A DNA stretch of 5,857 nt from Bacteroidaceae bacterium (lineage in GTDB: Bacteria > Bacteroidota > Bacteroidia > Bacteroidales > Barnesiellaceae_A). The translations under genes were made by a program, and so were the position numbers. This document shows positions 5,173-5,857 of this stretch, piece after piece; position 1 is the stretch's first letter, and each line of letters begins with the position of its first letter. Under the pieces are notes generated by a model that was given only the letters and a program-made list of their open reading frames with translations, made no database searches and was not told where the DNA came from. The stretch spans positions 1 through 5,857 of the forward strand of contig JAFZDG010000137.1 of assembly GCA_017561285.1 (NCBI GenBank), given 5' to 3'.

Positions 5173-5857
5173 ATGGGAAAAATTATTGGTATCGACTTAG
5201 GTACAACCAACTCGTGTGTAGCAGTAATGGAAGGTGCAGAACCTGTAGTAATTGCCAACAGCGAAGGTCGTCGCACTACTCCTTCGGTAGTAGCATTTGT
5301 AGATGGTGGTGAGCGTAAAGTGGGAGATCCCGCAAAGCGCCAAGCTATCACTAACCCCACACGCACAATCTTCTCAATCAAACGTTTTATGGGCGAAACC
5401 TACGACCATGTTGCAAACGAAGCAGCTCGTATGCCCTTCAAGGTTGTACGTAGCGACAACAACACACCTCGTGTTGATGTTGATGGTCGCCTTTACACAC
5501 CCCAAGAAATCTCGGCTATGATTCTTCAAAAAATGAAAAAAACAGCCGAAGATTACATTGGCCAAGAAGTTACTGAGGCTGTAATCACAGTACCCGCATA
5601 CTTCAACGATGCACAACGCCAAGCAACCAAAGAGGCAGGTGAAATTGCAGGTCTTACTGTACGCCGCATCGTTAACGAGCCTACAGCAGCAGCTCTCGCT
5701 TATGGTCTCGACAAGAGCGACCGCGATATGAAGATTGCTGTATTCGACTTGGGTGGTGGTACATTCGATATCTCAATCCTTGAATTGGGTGATGGCGTAT
5801 TTGAAGTAAAATCGACCAATGGTGATACACACCTCGGTGGTGACGACTTCGACCATG
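5173..5857 (+). CDS. dnaK: Hsp70 chaperone DnaK, N-terminal part (runs off window)
   Basis: DnaK is the cytoplasmic ATP-dependent Hsp70 that binds unfolded peptide segments with its co-chaperones DnaJ and GrpE. The 228 visible codons cover part of the nucleotide-binding domain. They show the phosphate-1 loop and Hsp70 signature 1 (GIDLGTTNSCVAV, 6-18), the catalytic Lys70 in SIKRFMGE, the VPAYFND segment with Pro141, NEPTAAALAYGLD (168-180), and signature 2 (VFDLGGGTFDIS, 190-201) with Thr197. All key residues seen are intact. The remaining part of the ATPase domain and the substrate-binding domain lie beyond the right edge; a full protein would be about 630-640 residues. The ATG at 5173 aligns exactly with the family N-terminus (MGKIIGIDLG). 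It is preceded by an A-rich leader, and the gene has its own upstream region, apart from the lspA run. Confidence 0.97.
   Translation, partial: MGKIIGIDLGTTNSCVAVMEGAEPVVIANSEGRRTTPSVVAFVDGGERKVGDPAKRQAITNPTRTIFSIKRFMGETYDHVANEAARMPFKVVRSDNNTPRVDVDGRLYTPQEISAMILQKMKKTAEDYIGQEVTEAVITVPAYFNDAQRQATKEAGEIAGLTVRRIVNEPTAAALAYGLDKSDRDMKIAVFDLGGGTFDISILELGDGVFEVKSTNGDTHLGGDDFDH

Noticed and set aside
4956..5381. Reverse open frame crossing the dnaK start, and another at 5374-5622
   Set aside because: They are antisense to unmistakable dnaK sequence.
1..5857. CRISPR array, tRNA, rRNA or complete mobile element
   Set aside because: No regular direct repeats with spacers, no tRNA-like folds and no complete transposase or integrase were seen; only the left-edge junction hints at a mobile element.

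Overview
The window looks like a chromosomal segment from Bacteroidota, most likely order Bacteroidales. The evidence is: a promoter of the Bacteroidota type (TTTG-N19-TATCTTTG) at the left edge; A-rich leaders without a clear Shine-Dalgarno in front of every gene; an IleS with a KMSKR loop; a DksA-like protein that has lost its zinc finger; an LspA with an enlarged loop; and a DUF4296-type lipoprotein. This is an inference from content, since there is no 16S gene here.

Layout. Positions 1-122 are AT-rich DNA (about 30% G+C, against nearly half in a sampled stretch of ileS) that does not belong to ileS. They hold a strong leftward promoter and the first 13 codons of a leftward gene that runs off the window. 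From about 123 the sequence abruptly becomes the 3' part of ileS, cut just before its GVDQTRGW motif, so the HIGH half of the enzyme is absent. A rightward gene run follows, probably one operon: ileS (3' part), a dksA/traR-like regulator, lspA (lipoprotein signal peptidase), a DUF4296-like lipoprotein, and a small cysteine-containing hypothetical protein ending at 4114. Only 6 bp later a leftward gene begins from its 3' end (4121). It encodes an exported protein of about 235-256 residues that I do not recognise. An intergenic region of about 280 bp (4892-5172), with palindromes and short repeated motifs, separates it from the divergent start of dnaK, which runs off the right edge.

How the genes work together. 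The central run is a housekeeping cluster: tRNA charging (IleS), an RNA-polymerase-binding regulator (DksA-like), and lipoprotein maturation (LspA) directly followed by a lipoprotein that would be an LspA substrate. dnaK is a separate chaperone unit.

The most unusual points are the abrupt junction inside ileS (a mobile-element insertion, a rearrangement or an assembly chimera), the hairpin-rich leader before lspA, the small unrecognised ORF at 3731-4114 whose -1 frame also encodes a signal-peptide-like start, and the repeat-bearing dnaK upstream region. I found no convincing evidence of a wholly new multi-gene system in this window.
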